Part shown: positions 42,150 to 53,003 of the stretch, in pieces
Layout: every line of letters begins with the position of its first letter
Numbering within the stretch: the first letter of the stretch is position 1
Assembly: GCA_025453975.1 (NCBI GenBank)
Contig: JALOPI010000012.1
Coordinates: 1 to 64,000, forward strand
Direction of reading: 5' to 3'
DNA length: 64,000 bases
Source: Syntrophobacteraceae bacterium
GTDB lineage: Bacteria; Desulfobacterota; Syntrophobacteria; Syntrophobacterales; Syntrophobacteraceae
Position numbers and translations under genes: made by a program
The notes under the pieces: generated by a model
Seen by the model: the letters and a program-made list of their open reading frames with translations, nothing else
Told to the model about the DNA's origin: nothing
Databases searched by the model: none

Positions 42150-43574
42150 ATGGTTCATCGTTGCTGGATAAACGGGGAGGAGAGGGAGGGGGAGTGGCGT
42201 TACCCCCTGGTCGATCCCTCCACCGGGGAGGTCTTTGCCGAGGTGGCCGGAGCCGGGATGGACCTGGTCCATGGGGCCATGGAGGGCGCTGGCAAGGCCT
42301 TCCCCGGGTGGCGGTCCCTTTCGGTCCACGAGCGGGCCCGGGTGCTGAGGGCAGTGGCACGGTCCATTCGCTCCGGCGCCGATCGCCTGGCGCGGCTCCT
42401 TTCACGCGAAGTGGGAAAGCCGCTTTCTTCCGCTCTGGACGAAGTACTGAGTGCCGCCTCGGTTTTCGACTATTTCGCCGAGGAGGCTTCCCGGATGAGC
42501 GGCCGGATTCCGCTCCTCGGCATGGATCGGGAGCACGTCCTGATCCTGCGGGAGCCCATCGGCGTGGTCCTGGCCATCACCCCCTTCAACTACCCCCTGT
42601 CGACACTGAGTGCCAAGGTGGCGCCGGCACTGGCCGCGGGCTGCACCGTGGTGGCCAAGCCGGATGAGCACACTCCCGCCAGTACCCTGGAGGTGGCTCG
42701 ACTGGCTGCCCAGGCCGGACTTCCGCCCGGTGTATTCAATATCGTCCTGGGGGACGGTCCCGTCACGGGACGCGCCGCCGTGAGCCATCCCCTCCCCCGC
42801 CTGGTGACTTTCACCGGCAGCACCACGGTGGGCAAGGAGATCCAGAGGGCCTGCGCGGACAGGGTGAAGCGGGTCGTCCTGGAGCTGGGGGGCAACTGCC
42901 CGGCCATCGTCTGCGGGGACGCCCCCTGGCGGGATCTCATGCCCCAGCTGGTGGCTCAGTGCTACAAAAACAGTGGCCAGTACTGTTATCGCATCAGCCG
43001 CCTGTATGTGGCCGGCGGGATCCTTGAGGCATTCCTCGACGAGCTCGTCCGCCAGTCGGAAGCCCTGAGGCTGGGCCCGCCCCATGAAGCCACCACGGAT
43101 CTGGGACCGCTCAACAATGCCGAGATCCTCACGCGGGTCGAAAGGCAGGTGCAGGAGGCCGTTTCCGGTGGAGCCGAGCTGAGGTCGGGGGGCGGCGGGG
43201 TCCGTCCCCGGACTCCCGGCTTCTATTACCCGCCGACCGTTCTCGTCGACCGGCATCGAAGCTCGGGCATTCGGTTCGAGGAAGTCTTCGGGCCGGTGGT
43301 GGTCGTGATCCCCTTCGACGGCCCCGAGGAGGCCCTGGAGGATGCCAACGCCTCGCCCTACGGCCTGGCGGGATACATCTTCACCAGGGATTTGGCTCTC
43401 GCCCTTCACCTGGTGGGGAAGCTCGAAGTGGGTAGCATATGGGTCAACCGCATCCATCAGGCCTATCCGGAGGTGCCCTTCGGTGGCATGAAGGAAAGTG
43501 GCCTGGGGCGAGAAAAGTCCGGCTATGGGCTCGAGGAGTTCACGGAGCTCAAGTCCGTTTATCTGAGTTATTGA
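42150..43574 (+). CDS. Aldehyde dehydrogenase family protein
   Basis: 474 residues, a standard NAD(P)-dependent ALDH. The cofactor site shows ITPFNYPLSTLSAKVAPALA and FTGSTTVGKEIQ. The general base Glu is in VLELGGNCPAIV and the catalytic Cys in YKNSGQYCYRISRLYV. The C-terminal PFGGMKESGLGREKSGYGLE is typical of succinate-semialdehyde or lactaldehyde-type enzymes. ATG 42150 is used; a TTG at 42147 directly precedes it. It begins a run of plus-strand genes into the Moco block, but its own role is likely separate. Confidence 0.9.
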   Translation: MVHRCWINGEEREGEWRYPLVDPSTGEVFAEVAGAGMDLVHGAMEGAGKAFPGWRSLSVHERARVLRAVARSIRSGADRLARLLSREVGKPLSSALDEVLSAASVFDYFAEEASRMSGRIPLLGMDREHVLILREPIGVVLAITPFNYPLSTLSAKVAPALAAGCTVVAKPDEHTPASTLEVARLAAQAGLPPGVFNIVLGDGPVTGRAAVSHPLPRLVTFTGSTTVGKEIQRACADRVKRVVLELGGNCPAIVCGDAPWRDLMPQLVAQCYKNSGQYCYRISRLYVAGGILEAFLDELVRQSEALRLGPPHEATTDLGPLNNAEILTRVERQVQEAVSGGAELRSGGGGVRPRTPGFYYPPTVLVDRHRSSGIRFEEVFGPVVVVIPFDGPEEALEDANASPYGLAGYIFTRDLALALHLVGKLEVGSIWVNRIHQAYPEVPFGGMKESGLGREKSGYGLEEFTELKSVYLSY

Positions 43575-43610
43575 GGCCCGGGATCGCCGGGCCGGGAGGG
43601 GAATGGTTTC

Positions 43611-44267
43611 ATGCTGCCTATTCTGTGCATGGTTGGGGCGTCCAATTCAGGGAAGACCACCCACCTGGAGAAGCTCATCCCGGAGCTGAGCCGGCGGGGT
43701 CATCGCATCGGAACGGTCAAGCACGACGTCCATGGCTTCGAAATGGACCGCGAGGGGAAGGACACCTGGCGGCATCGCAAAGCCGGCGCGTCCACCGTTG
43801 CCATCTCGTCGCCGACCCAGGTGGCCACCATCAGGCAGCTGGACGGAGAAATGGGCCTGGACGAGCTGGCGGGCCGCTACTTCTGGAGCGAGGACCTCCT
43901 TCTGACGGAGGGGTTCAAACGGTCGCGCTTTCCCAAGATCGAGGTCTTCCGCAAGGTCATCGAGGCTGCTCCCATCTGCCGTCCCGAGGACAACCTCGTC
44001 GCCCTGGTGACTGATGATCCGGTGGAGCTGGATGTCCCCGTTTTCAGGTTCGACCAGGTGGAGGCCCTGGCGGATTTCATCGAGAAGCGGTACCTGACGG
44101 ACCGAAAGGCTCATCAGGCCACGGTGCTTCTCGACGGGAGGAAGCTTCCCCTGAACGACTTCGTGCGGGATTTTCTGGTGGGCGGTATCCATGGCATGCT
44201 TTCGACCCTCCGTGGCTGGAAGGATCCCGACAAGATCGACATCCAGATCCGCCTGAAAGGAAAATGA
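43611..44267 (+). CDS. mobB: MobB molybdopterin-guanine dinucleotide biosynthesis adaptor with C-terminal extension
   Basis: 218 residues. N-terminal P-loop GASNSGKTTHLEKLIPEL, then GTVKHDVHGFEMDREGKDTW and the late DLLLTEGFKR motif are the MobB pattern. MobB binds GTP and assists MobA. Typical MobB ends near residue 160-170; here about 50 further residues form a separate stretch (ATVLLDGRKLPLNDFVRDFL and a basic end). The TGA is directly followed by the GTG start of mobA. Confidence 0.88.
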   Translation: MLPILCMVGASNSGKTTHLEKLIPELSRRGHRIGTVKHDVHGFEMDREGKDTWRHRKAGASTVAISSPTQVATIRQLDGEMGLDELAGRYFWSEDLLLTEGFKRSRFPKIEVFRKVIEAAPICRPEDNLVALVTDDPVELDVPVFRFDQVEALADFIEKRYLTDRKAHQATVLLDGRKLPLNDFVRDFLVGGIHGMLSTLRGWKDPDKIDIQIRLKGK

Positions 44268-44840
44268 GTGCTCACCGGGGCGGTTCTGGCGGGGGGGCGG
44301 AGCTTGCGCTACGGGCGCAACAAGGCTCTCGAGGTCTTTGAGGGCCAGCGACTGGTGGATCGTGGGGTCGAGGCATTGCGCCGGGTCTGCTCGCCCGTTT
44401 TTGTGGTCGCCAATGATTTGACGCCTTATCTGGACGTCCATGCCAGCCTCCTCCGTGATCTCTTGCCCTTCCAGGGCCCCCTGGGCGGTATCTACACCGC
44501 CCTGCTTTTCAGCCCCAACGACTGGGTGGTCGTGCGCGCCACGGACATGCCGCTGCTGGTGCCCGAGGCGCTGGAGAGCATGCTGGCGCTGGCCAACCCC
44601 GGCGATGCCGATGCCGTGGTGCCGCTTACGGGGGAGAAATACGAGCCCCTTTTCGCCCTCTACCATCGAAGGTGCATTCCCGCCATCGCCGATGTCCTGG
44701 CTGGGCCCCGCAGGAACGTCATCAGTTTTTTCACGAAGATACGCCTCAGGCGATTGGAGGAGGATGAATGGCGCCAGGTGGATCCAGGGGGGCTGAGCTT
44801 CCGGAACGTGAACACTCCCGAGGACTGGAGCAGTCTGTGA
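44268..44840 (+). CDS. mobA: Molybdenum cofactor guanylyltransferase
   Basis: 190 residues with a GTG start immediately after the mobB stop. The nucleotide-binding loop reads LAGGRSLRYGRNKALEVF (consensus LAGGxSxRMGxDKA). PFQGPLGGIYTALL and the metal-site equivalent ATDMPLL (usual CDxPxL) follow. It attaches GMP to molybdopterin to make MGD for DMSO reductase-family enzymes. Its stop overlaps the moeA start as GTGA. Confidence 0.88.
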   Translation: MLTGAVLAGGRSLRYGRNKALEVFEGQRLVDRGVEALRRVCSPVFVVANDLTPYLDVHASLLRDLLPFQGPLGGIYTALLFSPNDWVVVRATDMPLLVPEALESMLALANPGDADAVVPLTGEKYEPLFALYHRRCIPAIADVLAGPRRNVISFFTKIRLRRLEEDEWRQVDPGGLSFRNVNTPEDWSSL

Positions 44841-46093
44841 TCACGCTCCAGGAGGCGAGGCGCTTCCTGACCCTGGGGCTTCCCGAGCCCGGTTCGGAGT
44901 GGGCTCCCCTGGATGAGGCCCTGGGGCGCGTTGTGGCATCGGACCTGGTGGCGCCTTGTCCTCTCCCGGCGGAATCCCGGTCCCGCCTGGATGGCTACGC
45001 CATTGCGAGTGGGGACACCCGCCACGCCTCCGAGGACCGGCCGGCCCGCTGCCGCCTGGCTCCGTGGAGTGTCACGGCGGGCCGGGCTCCCACGGAGGGG
45101 ATCGAGGCCGGATGGTGCGCGAGGGTGATGACCGGTGCGGTCATCCCCAGGGGGGCCGATGCCGTCGTGGCCCTGGAGCGGACCCGTACCGTCGGGGACC
45201 ACCTGCTCATTGCGCACCCCGTGGAACCTTTGAGCGGAGTGGTACGGGAAGGGAGCGATGCGCTCCAGGGGGAGGTCCTGGCGGTGGCGGGGGAGGTCCT
45301 CACTCCCACGAAGCTCGCCATGGTGGCGGCATACGGCTTCCACCGGCTGGAGGTCGCCAGGCAGCCGCGAGTGGCTCTCCTCTCCACGGGTGACGAGGTC
45401 CGTGAGCCGGGGGAGGCCCTTTCTGCCGGAGGTATCTACAGTAATCATCGCCACCTTCTCGGCTGGCTCACACGCCTGAACGGTGGGGTGGCGGTGCATC
45501 TCGGGGTTTCGGGAGACGACCCGGCTCGAATGGCCGAGAGCTTGGAGCGAGTGGATGCGGATGTTTACGTGACGACGGGCGGCACGGGGCGCGGCGACAG
45601 GGATTACGCTTCCGAGGTGTGGCGAGGGCTGGGGGTTCAAGAGGTCTTCAAGGGCGTGCTCGTGTCTCCGGGCAAGGGAGCCATGGCGGGTTTCCGAGAT
45701 GGTCGGCTGTATCTGGCGCTCCCGGGAAGCCCGTGGGGGGGGCGGATCATCTTTGAGGAGCTGCTCCGGCCCTTTCTCTGGGGATTTCAGGGGCTTTCCC
45801 GCCGCTGGCCCCTGACCGTCAAGGCTCTGCTGGGGGAGCAGGTCACCCACGGGGGCGGCATCTGCCGGGTTGTGGCGGGAGTGCTGGACATGACCCAGCC
45901 GACGTTGTCGTTCCTGCCGCTCCATGGTAAGGGGGAAACGGTCCTCCAGGAGGCTCGCCGCAGCATTGCTTATATTCTTTTGGAGCCTCATGTGCTAGAA
46001 ATGGCCGCCGGCAGTGAGGTGGATGCACGGTTGTTCGATCTGCCCCTGCTGGCCGTGGCTCTCCTGGGATCTCCCCCAACGGCTGGGGACTGA
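44837..46093 (+). CDS. moeA: Molybdopterin molybdenumtransferase
   Basis: 418 residues from GTG 44837, overlapping mobA by four bases. The MoeA motifs are SRLDGYAI (substrate loop), VMTGAVIPRGADAVV, REGSDALQGEVL, LLSTGDEVREPGEAL and VTTGGTGRGDRDY in the MogA-like domain III. SPGKGAMAGF and LPGSPWGG come near the end. It inserts molybdate into adenylated molybdopterin. Together with MobB and MobA it completes the late steps of Moco synthesis; no MoaABC genes are in this window. Confidence 0.92.
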   Translation: MITLQEARRFLTLGLPEPGSEWAPLDEALGRVVASDLVAPCPLPAESRSRLDGYAIASGDTRHASEDRPARCRLAPWSVTAGRAPTEGIEAGWCARVMTGAVIPRGADAVVALERTRTVGDHLLIAHPVEPLSGVVREGSDALQGEVLAVAGEVLTPTKLAMVAAYGFHRLEVARQPRVALLSTGDEVREPGEALSAGGIYSNHRHLLGWLTRLNGGVAVHLGVSGDDPARMAESLERVDADVYVTTGGTGRGDRDYASEVWRGLGVQEVFKGVLVSPGKGAMAGFRDGRLYLALPGSPWGGRIIFEELLRPFLWGFQGLSRRWPLTVKALLGEQVTHGGGICRVVAGVLDMTQPTLSFLPLHGKGETVLQEARRSIAYILLEPHVLEMAAGSEVDARLFDLPLLAVALLGSPPTAGD

Positions 46094-46119
46094 ACGCTGG
46101 GATTGGAAAGAGGTTGCTT

Positions 46120-46761
46120 ATGCTCAAAGGGACTTCCCTTGAGGTCGGGTACTATCGACTCCTCGAGCGCCGTCTGGTGCCCTTTCTGGCAGTGACCGGA
46201 ATCAAACCGGATCATCTGTCGGTTCTTGGCCTCCTCATCAGCCTGGTGGCCGGTTTCGCTTTTGCTTTCTATCCCCTCATCGGGGGGCTCCTCACGCTCG
46301 TCACTGGCCTTCTCGACACCCTGGACGGGAGTCTGGCGCGATCGACGGGGCAGAGCAGGAAGTTCGGGGCTTTTCTGGATTCCGTGCTGGACCGCTACAC
46401 GGAGCTCGTCATCTACATCGGGGTGTGGTTCTATTTCTACCGCCAGGGAAGCACCTCTCCGGCCTTTTACCTGACATTCCTTCTCATCCTGTTCGGGTCG
46501 CTCATGGTGAGCTACACGAGAGCCCGCGCCGAAGGACTGGGCGAGCGATGCATGGGTGGGATTTTCCAGCGAGGGGAGCGGATCATCCTCATCGCGCTGG
46601 CAGGCATCTTCAATCCCCTGGTGAACCGTTTGATGGACTCCCATCCTGGGCATTGGATGAGCGACATTGTCCTCGTCGTCGTGCTGATGGTGCTTGCCGT
46701 GGGCACGAACCTGACGGCCATCTGGCGGTTCCTGAATGTGCTGCGAAACCTCAAGCCCTAG
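46120..46761 (+). CDS. CDP-alcohol phosphatidyltransferase family protein
   Basis: 213 residues with about six membrane helices. The diagnostic motif DGx2ARx8Gx3Dx3D is intact: DGSLAR, then G followed by AFLDSVLD. It transfers a phosphatidyl or similar group from a CDP-linked lipid to an alcohol. The lack of an extra subfamily signature leaves open phosphatidylglycerol-, inositol- or phosphoethanolamine-type acceptors. ATG 46120 has GAGG six bases upstream. It follows moeA by 26 bp. Confidence 0.88.
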   Translation: MLKGTSLEVGYYRLLERRLVPFLAVTGIKPDHLSVLGLLISLVAGFAFAFYPLIGGLLTLVTGLLDTLDGSLARSTGQSRKFGAFLDSVLDRYTELVIYIGVWFYFYRQGSTSPAFYLTFLLILFGSLMVSYTRARAEGLGERCMGGIFQRGERIILIALAGIFNPLVNRLMDSHPGHWMSDIVLVVVLMVLAVGTNLTAIWRFLNVLRNLKP

Positions 46762-46929
46762 ATATTACAGATCAATCGGGAAAGATCCTCCCGGGAAGAG
46801 GAGCAGGGCTCCCCGTCCGGGCCATGGACCCTCGGCAGGATGGAGCGGGGCTGGGCGAGTTGCATGGGCCCTCGCCGTGCAGCGGTGGCTTCGCTCTTTG
46901 TGAATGCTTCGGATTTCCATCAGGTCGGG

Positions 46930-47358
46930 TCACTGTAGGGGCACGTCGCTCTTTTTCAAAATGACGCGATCATCCTCCCGATAAATTTCGAATGAGTCCC
47001 CCACTTCGAATCCCAGCTGCTCGATGAGCAGGGCTTTATTGAGCGTCACGCTGCCGCTCTGACCGATCGTTCGGAAATTATTGGTCTTGATGACGATCTG
47101 CGGCTTTTGGGGAATCTGTTTCTCGCGCCTTCGCACCAGCGGCCGCTCGGCCACGTCGGGAGACGGTCTGCCGGGAGTCTGCTTGGAGAACCCGACCTGG
47201 GGAATCTCTCCCAGCTCCATGAGACCGCGAAGGTACAAATCCTGGACCTCACTCTTGAACTTGATGCCGAACAGTTTCTGCACGGATTCCAGAGATCGGC
47301 CGTTTCGGATTTCATTGACCACCAGCTTGGCGTCGATGTTCTTATACTCAACCTGCAT
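46930..47358 (-). CDS. AbrB/SpoVT-type DNA-binding regulator with N-terminal helical domain
   Basis: 142 residues; AAGGA lies eight bases before ATG 47358. The C-terminal ~45 residues (GQSGSVTLNKALLIEQLG, then VGDSFEIYREDDRVILKK) have the swapped-hairpin AbrB/MazE-like pattern. The N-terminal ~55 residues (LVVNEIRNGRSLESVQKLFG) look like a small HTH, joined by a basic Pro/Arg-rich linker. No toxin gene is adjacent, so it is more likely a transcription factor than an antitoxin. Confidence 0.65.
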   Translation of the reverse strand: MQVEYKNIDAKLVVNEIRNGRSLESVQKLFGIKFKSEVQDLYLRGLMELGEIPQVGFSKQTPGRPSPDVAERPLVRRREKQIPQKPQIVIKTNNFRTIGQSGSVTLNKALLIEQLGFEVGDSFEIYREDDRVILKKSDVPLQ

Positions 47359-48012
47359 GGTATTTCCTTATTGAAGTGTTTTCAACCTGTTCCGTCTCGG
47401 TGATCGGATTCTGGGCAGGACAGGCGTTGGAACGCCATCATTCCGCTTTCCGGCAATCCATCGATGAGGCGACGCGGCGGACATGGATGCTCGGGAAGAC
47501 ACACGTGGGCCAGCCACGCGTGGGCGAAAAGCCTCGGAGGCGGCCCCGGCCCCGCCGGCTTCTCACTTGTCTGATCGCCTGGACCTCGAGCGACAATCCT
47601 TCGAACAAAGGGTTGAGCCGTGGAGCACGCGGTATGCAAATCAGGACTCGTCAGATAGGACCCAGCGGTCGTACGAATCCCTGCCGAAAATTGTGCATCC
47701 GCATGCTCGATAACGGGACTTACCTGGTTCGGGGGTTGGAGCAACGCTCCATCGACGGGCAATAAACAGCCATAGCGTAATGAATCGCGCGAGGATTGTC
47801 AAGGCTGCGATTGACGGGATTCATGACCTCCGATTGAGGTCCCGATTGAGTCGGGAACCCCCCGGGCTTTTCTGTTCAATATGTTGGATATAATCATAAA
47901 GTGAAGTCCGTGGACGGCCATGGTCCATGGAGGCCCGGGCAGAAGCCCCTCTCCTCCGCTTCGGGGAGAGGGGGAGCCGCGTCAGGCCGGAAGAGCTCCT
48001 CTTCCGACGATC
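47359..48012. other. Non-coding region, 654 bp
   Basis: No supported gene; short frames lack ribosome-binding sites and protein-like sequence. A small hairpin (CCCGA, loop TTGAG, TCGGG) lies near 47840-47857, followed by a modest pyrimidine stretch. This could be the remains of lost genes or the leader for the AbrB-type regulator on the minus strand. Confidence 0.4.
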
Positions 48013-48306
48013 TCAACAGCAGAGCGTTCGAACGCATCCGTCAGCTTTCGAACAGGCCAAGCGCCAGCCATGCCCCAGGTCCTCGGCGAAATCGCGGGCG
48101 CTGTTCTTCATGAGGTGACCGAGGGCACGGGTCTTCTCATGGATGGGCAGGTCCGCATTGAGGGCGATCCAGTCAACGCCGTTCCTGTTGAAGCGAATGC
48201 CATTCCGGGTATCCAGTCCCCTGGCTTCGACGACCTTGAGATTTGACGCCCTTGCCAAATCCAGGAGAGTTGTGTAGTCGGTTCTCTGTAGTGAAGCATT
48301 TTCCAT
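48013..48306 (-). CDS. Small ImmA/IrrE-like protein with degenerate metal site
   Basis: 97 residues; AGGAG eight bases before ATG 48306 supports translation. The sequence pattern (LLDLARASNLKVVEA, FNRNGVDWIALNADL, HEKTRALGHLMKN) resembles the N-terminal metalloprotease domain of ImmA/IrrE family proteins, where the helix normally reads HExGH. Here the equivalent is RALGH, so the first His and the Glu are missing. It probably lacks protease activity, or is only distantly related. It ends soon after this helix. No phage repressor is nearby. Confidence 0.55.
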   Translation of the reverse strand: MENASLQRTDYTTLLDLARASNLKVVEARGLDTRNGIRFNRNGVDWIALNADLPIHEKTRALGHLMKNSARDFAEDLGHGWRLACSKADGCVRTLCC

Positions 48307-48635
48307 GTTGGCAGCTCCTTTTCAGGGTGTATTGGAGATCCGCCGGCTGCGCACTCCGGCTTTTCATCCCTTCAGCGAATTTAATCACCGCATTGCGGTT
48401 TTGCCGCTCCGGCAGACAGTTTCGGGGTGCGCCTCCACGGCGGGGCAGAAGGGGGCTTTGCGGGACGAGGGGGGGAGCGGTGGAGCCCTACGGCTCAGCC
48501 TGGTGAGCTTCCGTGAAGCGGTTCCATGGTGACCTTGCTGGTCCATTCTGGCATGAGAATTGTCTAAAGAGGTTCTGGCAATGGGATCATGATTGCGGGC
48601 AGCTGGTGTCTAACAGAGTGGAGGGTTCCTTTTTC
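48307..48635. other. Divergent intergenic region upstream of the debranching-enzyme gene
   Basis: No gene. It contains the start region of the ImmA-like gene (minus) and a sigma-54-like promoter for the GlgX gene (plus). Confidence 0.4.
48548..48563 (+). promoter_or_regulatory. Candidate sigma-54 promoter
   Basis: CTGGCATGAGAATTGT matches the -24/-12 consensus (YTGGCACGNNNNTTGC) with exact 10-bp spacing between GG and the -12 dinucleotide. The -12 is GT instead of GC. It lies about 70 bp upstream of the GlgX start. Confidence 0.4.
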
Positions 48636-50738
<2,103 letters not shown>

Positions 50739-50899
50739 GGGTCAGAACCTTCGCTTCCGCAAGCCGTGGGTGCAATGAGCCTTTCGCCCCTGAAAATCGC
50801 TGCGGCAGCATCGATCAGCAGGCAAGAACCGTAGGATTAGAGCATTTCAAACACATCGAGCATGAGCACCGTCGGCCGTGCCGATGGGAAGGAGAGGCC

Positions 50900-51652
50900 A
50901 TGCGCGTGGCTCGAGCGATCATTTCCTCGGACTGGAACGAATGTCTGGCCCCCTGCGGCCCGTTCGACTTCATCTCCTTCACCCATCCAGGGCTCCGTGA
51001 CCGCCTGGAGATCATCTTCCGCCAGTACACCACGGGAGGGATGACGCTGGGCACGGCGGTCCAGGCACTGCGGGCATCGCTTCCCGGGCCCTTGACGGTG
51101 GAGCAGATGGACGCATACCTGGACGCCTCTTTCGCGACTTACCCGGGATTGCCGGAATGGATCGAATGGTGTCTTTCCCGCGACATCCTGTTCATGATCA
51201 ATACCACCGGCATGGTGGGGTATTTCCAGCGCATTTTCGCCAGGGGGCTCCTGCCCGTGGTTCCCGTTCTGTCAGCTCATCCCATGATTCGCTTCCGTGA
51301 CCTGCCGACGGATCCCATATGGATCCTGGACCTCCTCGAAATCCAGGACAAGCCAAGGAATACGGAGGCGGCCCTGAGTGCTTTCGGGGTTGCACCCAGC
51401 AAGGTCGTCGTCATGGGGGACAGCGGGGGGGACGGCCCCCATTTCGAGTGGGGTGCCAGGGTCGGGGCGGTCCTGGTGGGCAGCAGGACCAAACCCTCCC
51501 TGGCCGCTTTCTGCGCTGAGCGCGGGATCACCATCGACGTCCAGATCGGCGACGCGGGGCAAGGAGATGCGGTGGGGGCGGACAGGCGAATACTGCCCGG
51601 GGAAAGCTTCCTGGAGCTGGTCCCCGTCATCGAGCAGCTTTTGAAGCCCTGA
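50900..51652 (+). CDS. HAD-like hydrolase superfamily protein with altered motif I
   Basis: 250 residues from ATG 50900, with AAGGAG five bases upstream; the longer open frame overlaps glgX and is not supported. The Rossmann-like HAD layout is seen: motif I position reads ISSDWNECL (DxN instead of DxD), motif II INTTGM, and motif IV VVVMGDSGGDGPHFEWG. A helical cap lies between. Loss of the second Asp of DxD usually changes or removes phosphatase activity. Substrate unknown. Confidence 0.75.
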   Translation: MRVARAIISSDWNECLAPCGPFDFISFTHPGLRDRLEIIFRQYTTGGMTLGTAVQALRASLPGPLTVEQMDAYLDASFATYPGLPEWIEWCLSRDILFMINTTGMVGYFQRIFARGLLPVVPVLSAHPMIRFRDLPTDPIWILDLLEIQDKPRNTEAALSAFGVAPSKVVVMGDSGGDGPHFEWGARVGAVLVGSRTKPSLAAFCAERGITIDVQIGDAGQGDAVGADRRILPGESFLELVPVIEQLLKP

Positions 51653-51771
51653 AGGCTTCATCTCTTTCAAGAGGCGGCCTTCGGGTCGCGTCTCCCTGTC
51701 CCTCCCCCCTCCGTGTCCTTCCTTCAACCGGTCGAAGCCATTGCCCGCATCGCAGGGGTGGGGCGTGACGG

Positions 51772-52590
51772 TCACTCCCCGGCCTCGACAAACCAGTCGA
51801 TGAGCCGTCGGGCAATGCTGATCTTCTCTGGGATCCAGGGAAGACCGTCCCGTTTGAACCAGCCGGCGTCGGCGATCTCGGTAGGGTCGGGGCGGATGTC
51901 GCCCCCGGCGTGCTCGGCCGTGAAGGCCACCATGAGCGAGTGGGGAAACGGCCACGACTGGCTTCCGAAGTAACGGATGTTCCGAACCTCGATGCCCACC
52001 TCCTCCCGGACTTCCCGGGCCACACACTCCTCCAGGGTCTCCCCTGGCTCCACGTAACCCGCCAGGACACTGTAAAAGCCCTGGGGAAAGCGCTGGGCCC
52101 GGGCCAGGAGCAGCTCGTCCCCTCGGGTCACGGCGACGATGACGGCCGGGGAGAGGCGCGGAAAGCTGGCCAGGCCGCAGCTGGGACAGGTTCTGGCCCG
52201 CTCGTCTTCCATGCTCAGGGTGGAGATTCCGCACTGACCGCAGTACTGGTGGGTCCGGTCCCAGAAAACGATCTGTTTGGCGCGGACGGCGACGCTGTAA
52301 AGATCGTCCTCCAGCACCCCGAAGAGCCTTCTCAGCCCTTGGAACGTCCACCCTTCGGGAGGCACTGTGTCGTCGGGCAGCTCGGCCGAAAAGCAGGGCC
52401 TCTGATCCAGCCAGCCCAGAAACTGGGTGCGGACGGGGTGAAGCCCGAAAGCTTCCAATCCATCCGTCAGGAGGGGAACCGTCGCTGACGAAGGGGCCAG
52501 CCGCGCGAGTAATCTTTCGCCGGAAAAGGCAAGCCACCAGGCAGGACCGCCGGGCTCGCGCCGGGGGGCTACCGCGGGCAGGAATGACAT
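51772..52590 (-). CDS. nudC: NAD(+) diphosphatase, Nudix family
   Basis: 272 residues from ATG 52590, with AAAGGA ten bases upstream. A zinc ribbon (CGQCG and CPSCG) precedes the Nudix box GYVEPGETLEECVAREVREE, and the NudC-specific SQSWPFPHSLMVAF follows. It cleaves NAD(H) and can remove NAD caps from RNA. The N-terminal part (about 1-100) is the usual variable NudC domain. It converges with the HAD-like gene. Confidence 0.93.
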   Translation of the reverse strand: MSFLPAVAPRREPGGPAWWLAFSGERLLARLAPSSATVPLLTDGLEAFGLHPVRTQFLGWLDQRPCFSAELPDDTVPPEGWTFQGLRRLFGVLEDDLYSVAVRAKQIVFWDRTHQYCGQCGISTLSMEDERARTCPSCGLASFPRLSPAVIVAVTRGDELLLARAQRFPQGFYSVLAGYVEPGETLEECVAREVREEVGIEVRNIRYFGSQSWPFPHSLMVAFTAEHAGGDIRPDPTEIADAGWFKRDGLPWIPEKISIARRLIDWFVEAGE

Positions 52591-53003
52591 GGAGACAGTG
52601 TCCTTTCTCTGCGTCTGAAGTATTGAGCATTTAAGAGCTCGTTCCTCAATAACCCAGGATGGGATTTCATGGTAGTCCGATGGACGCTTCGCCGGGTGCT
52701 CGGGCATGGGCTACTGCCTCCATTCCTCTCAAACGGGGTTTTGTACCTAGGTAAACATGATTAGTTGTGCTCATTGACCCGTGAGCTTCCCTTGAGTAGC
52801 TTCATTTCTGAGGGAAGGGGTGAACGGTGAGGGTGAGCCTGCCTTCGGGGGGATGGGATGCAGGCTTTGGGATTCTGGATGGGGGAGGATGAAAGGAGGC
52901 GGCGGGTGATGAAAGATACTGGCATGCCGAGTCCAAGATAGCCTGACAGGGAAGCCCAAGCGTAAAGAAAAAAATAGACCTCTCATTCTCAAGGGGTGTG
53001 GAC
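52591..53003. other. Divergent intergenic region upstream of the secreted protein gene
   Basis: No gene. Contains the nudC start region (minus). A weak sigma-70-like pair, TTGACC (52774-52779) and TAGCTT (52797-52802), lies about 200 bp before the secreted-protein start, implying a long purine-rich leader. No known riboswitch was recognised. Confidence 0.35.

Noticed and set aside
47376..47765. Overlapping plus and minus frames of about 126-129 codons
   Set aside because: No ribosome-binding site, no protein-like pattern, and both strands equally open.
51272..52630. Minus-strand frame of 452 codons overlapping nudC and the HAD-like gene
   Set aside because: It shadows two well-supported genes and shows no family sequence.
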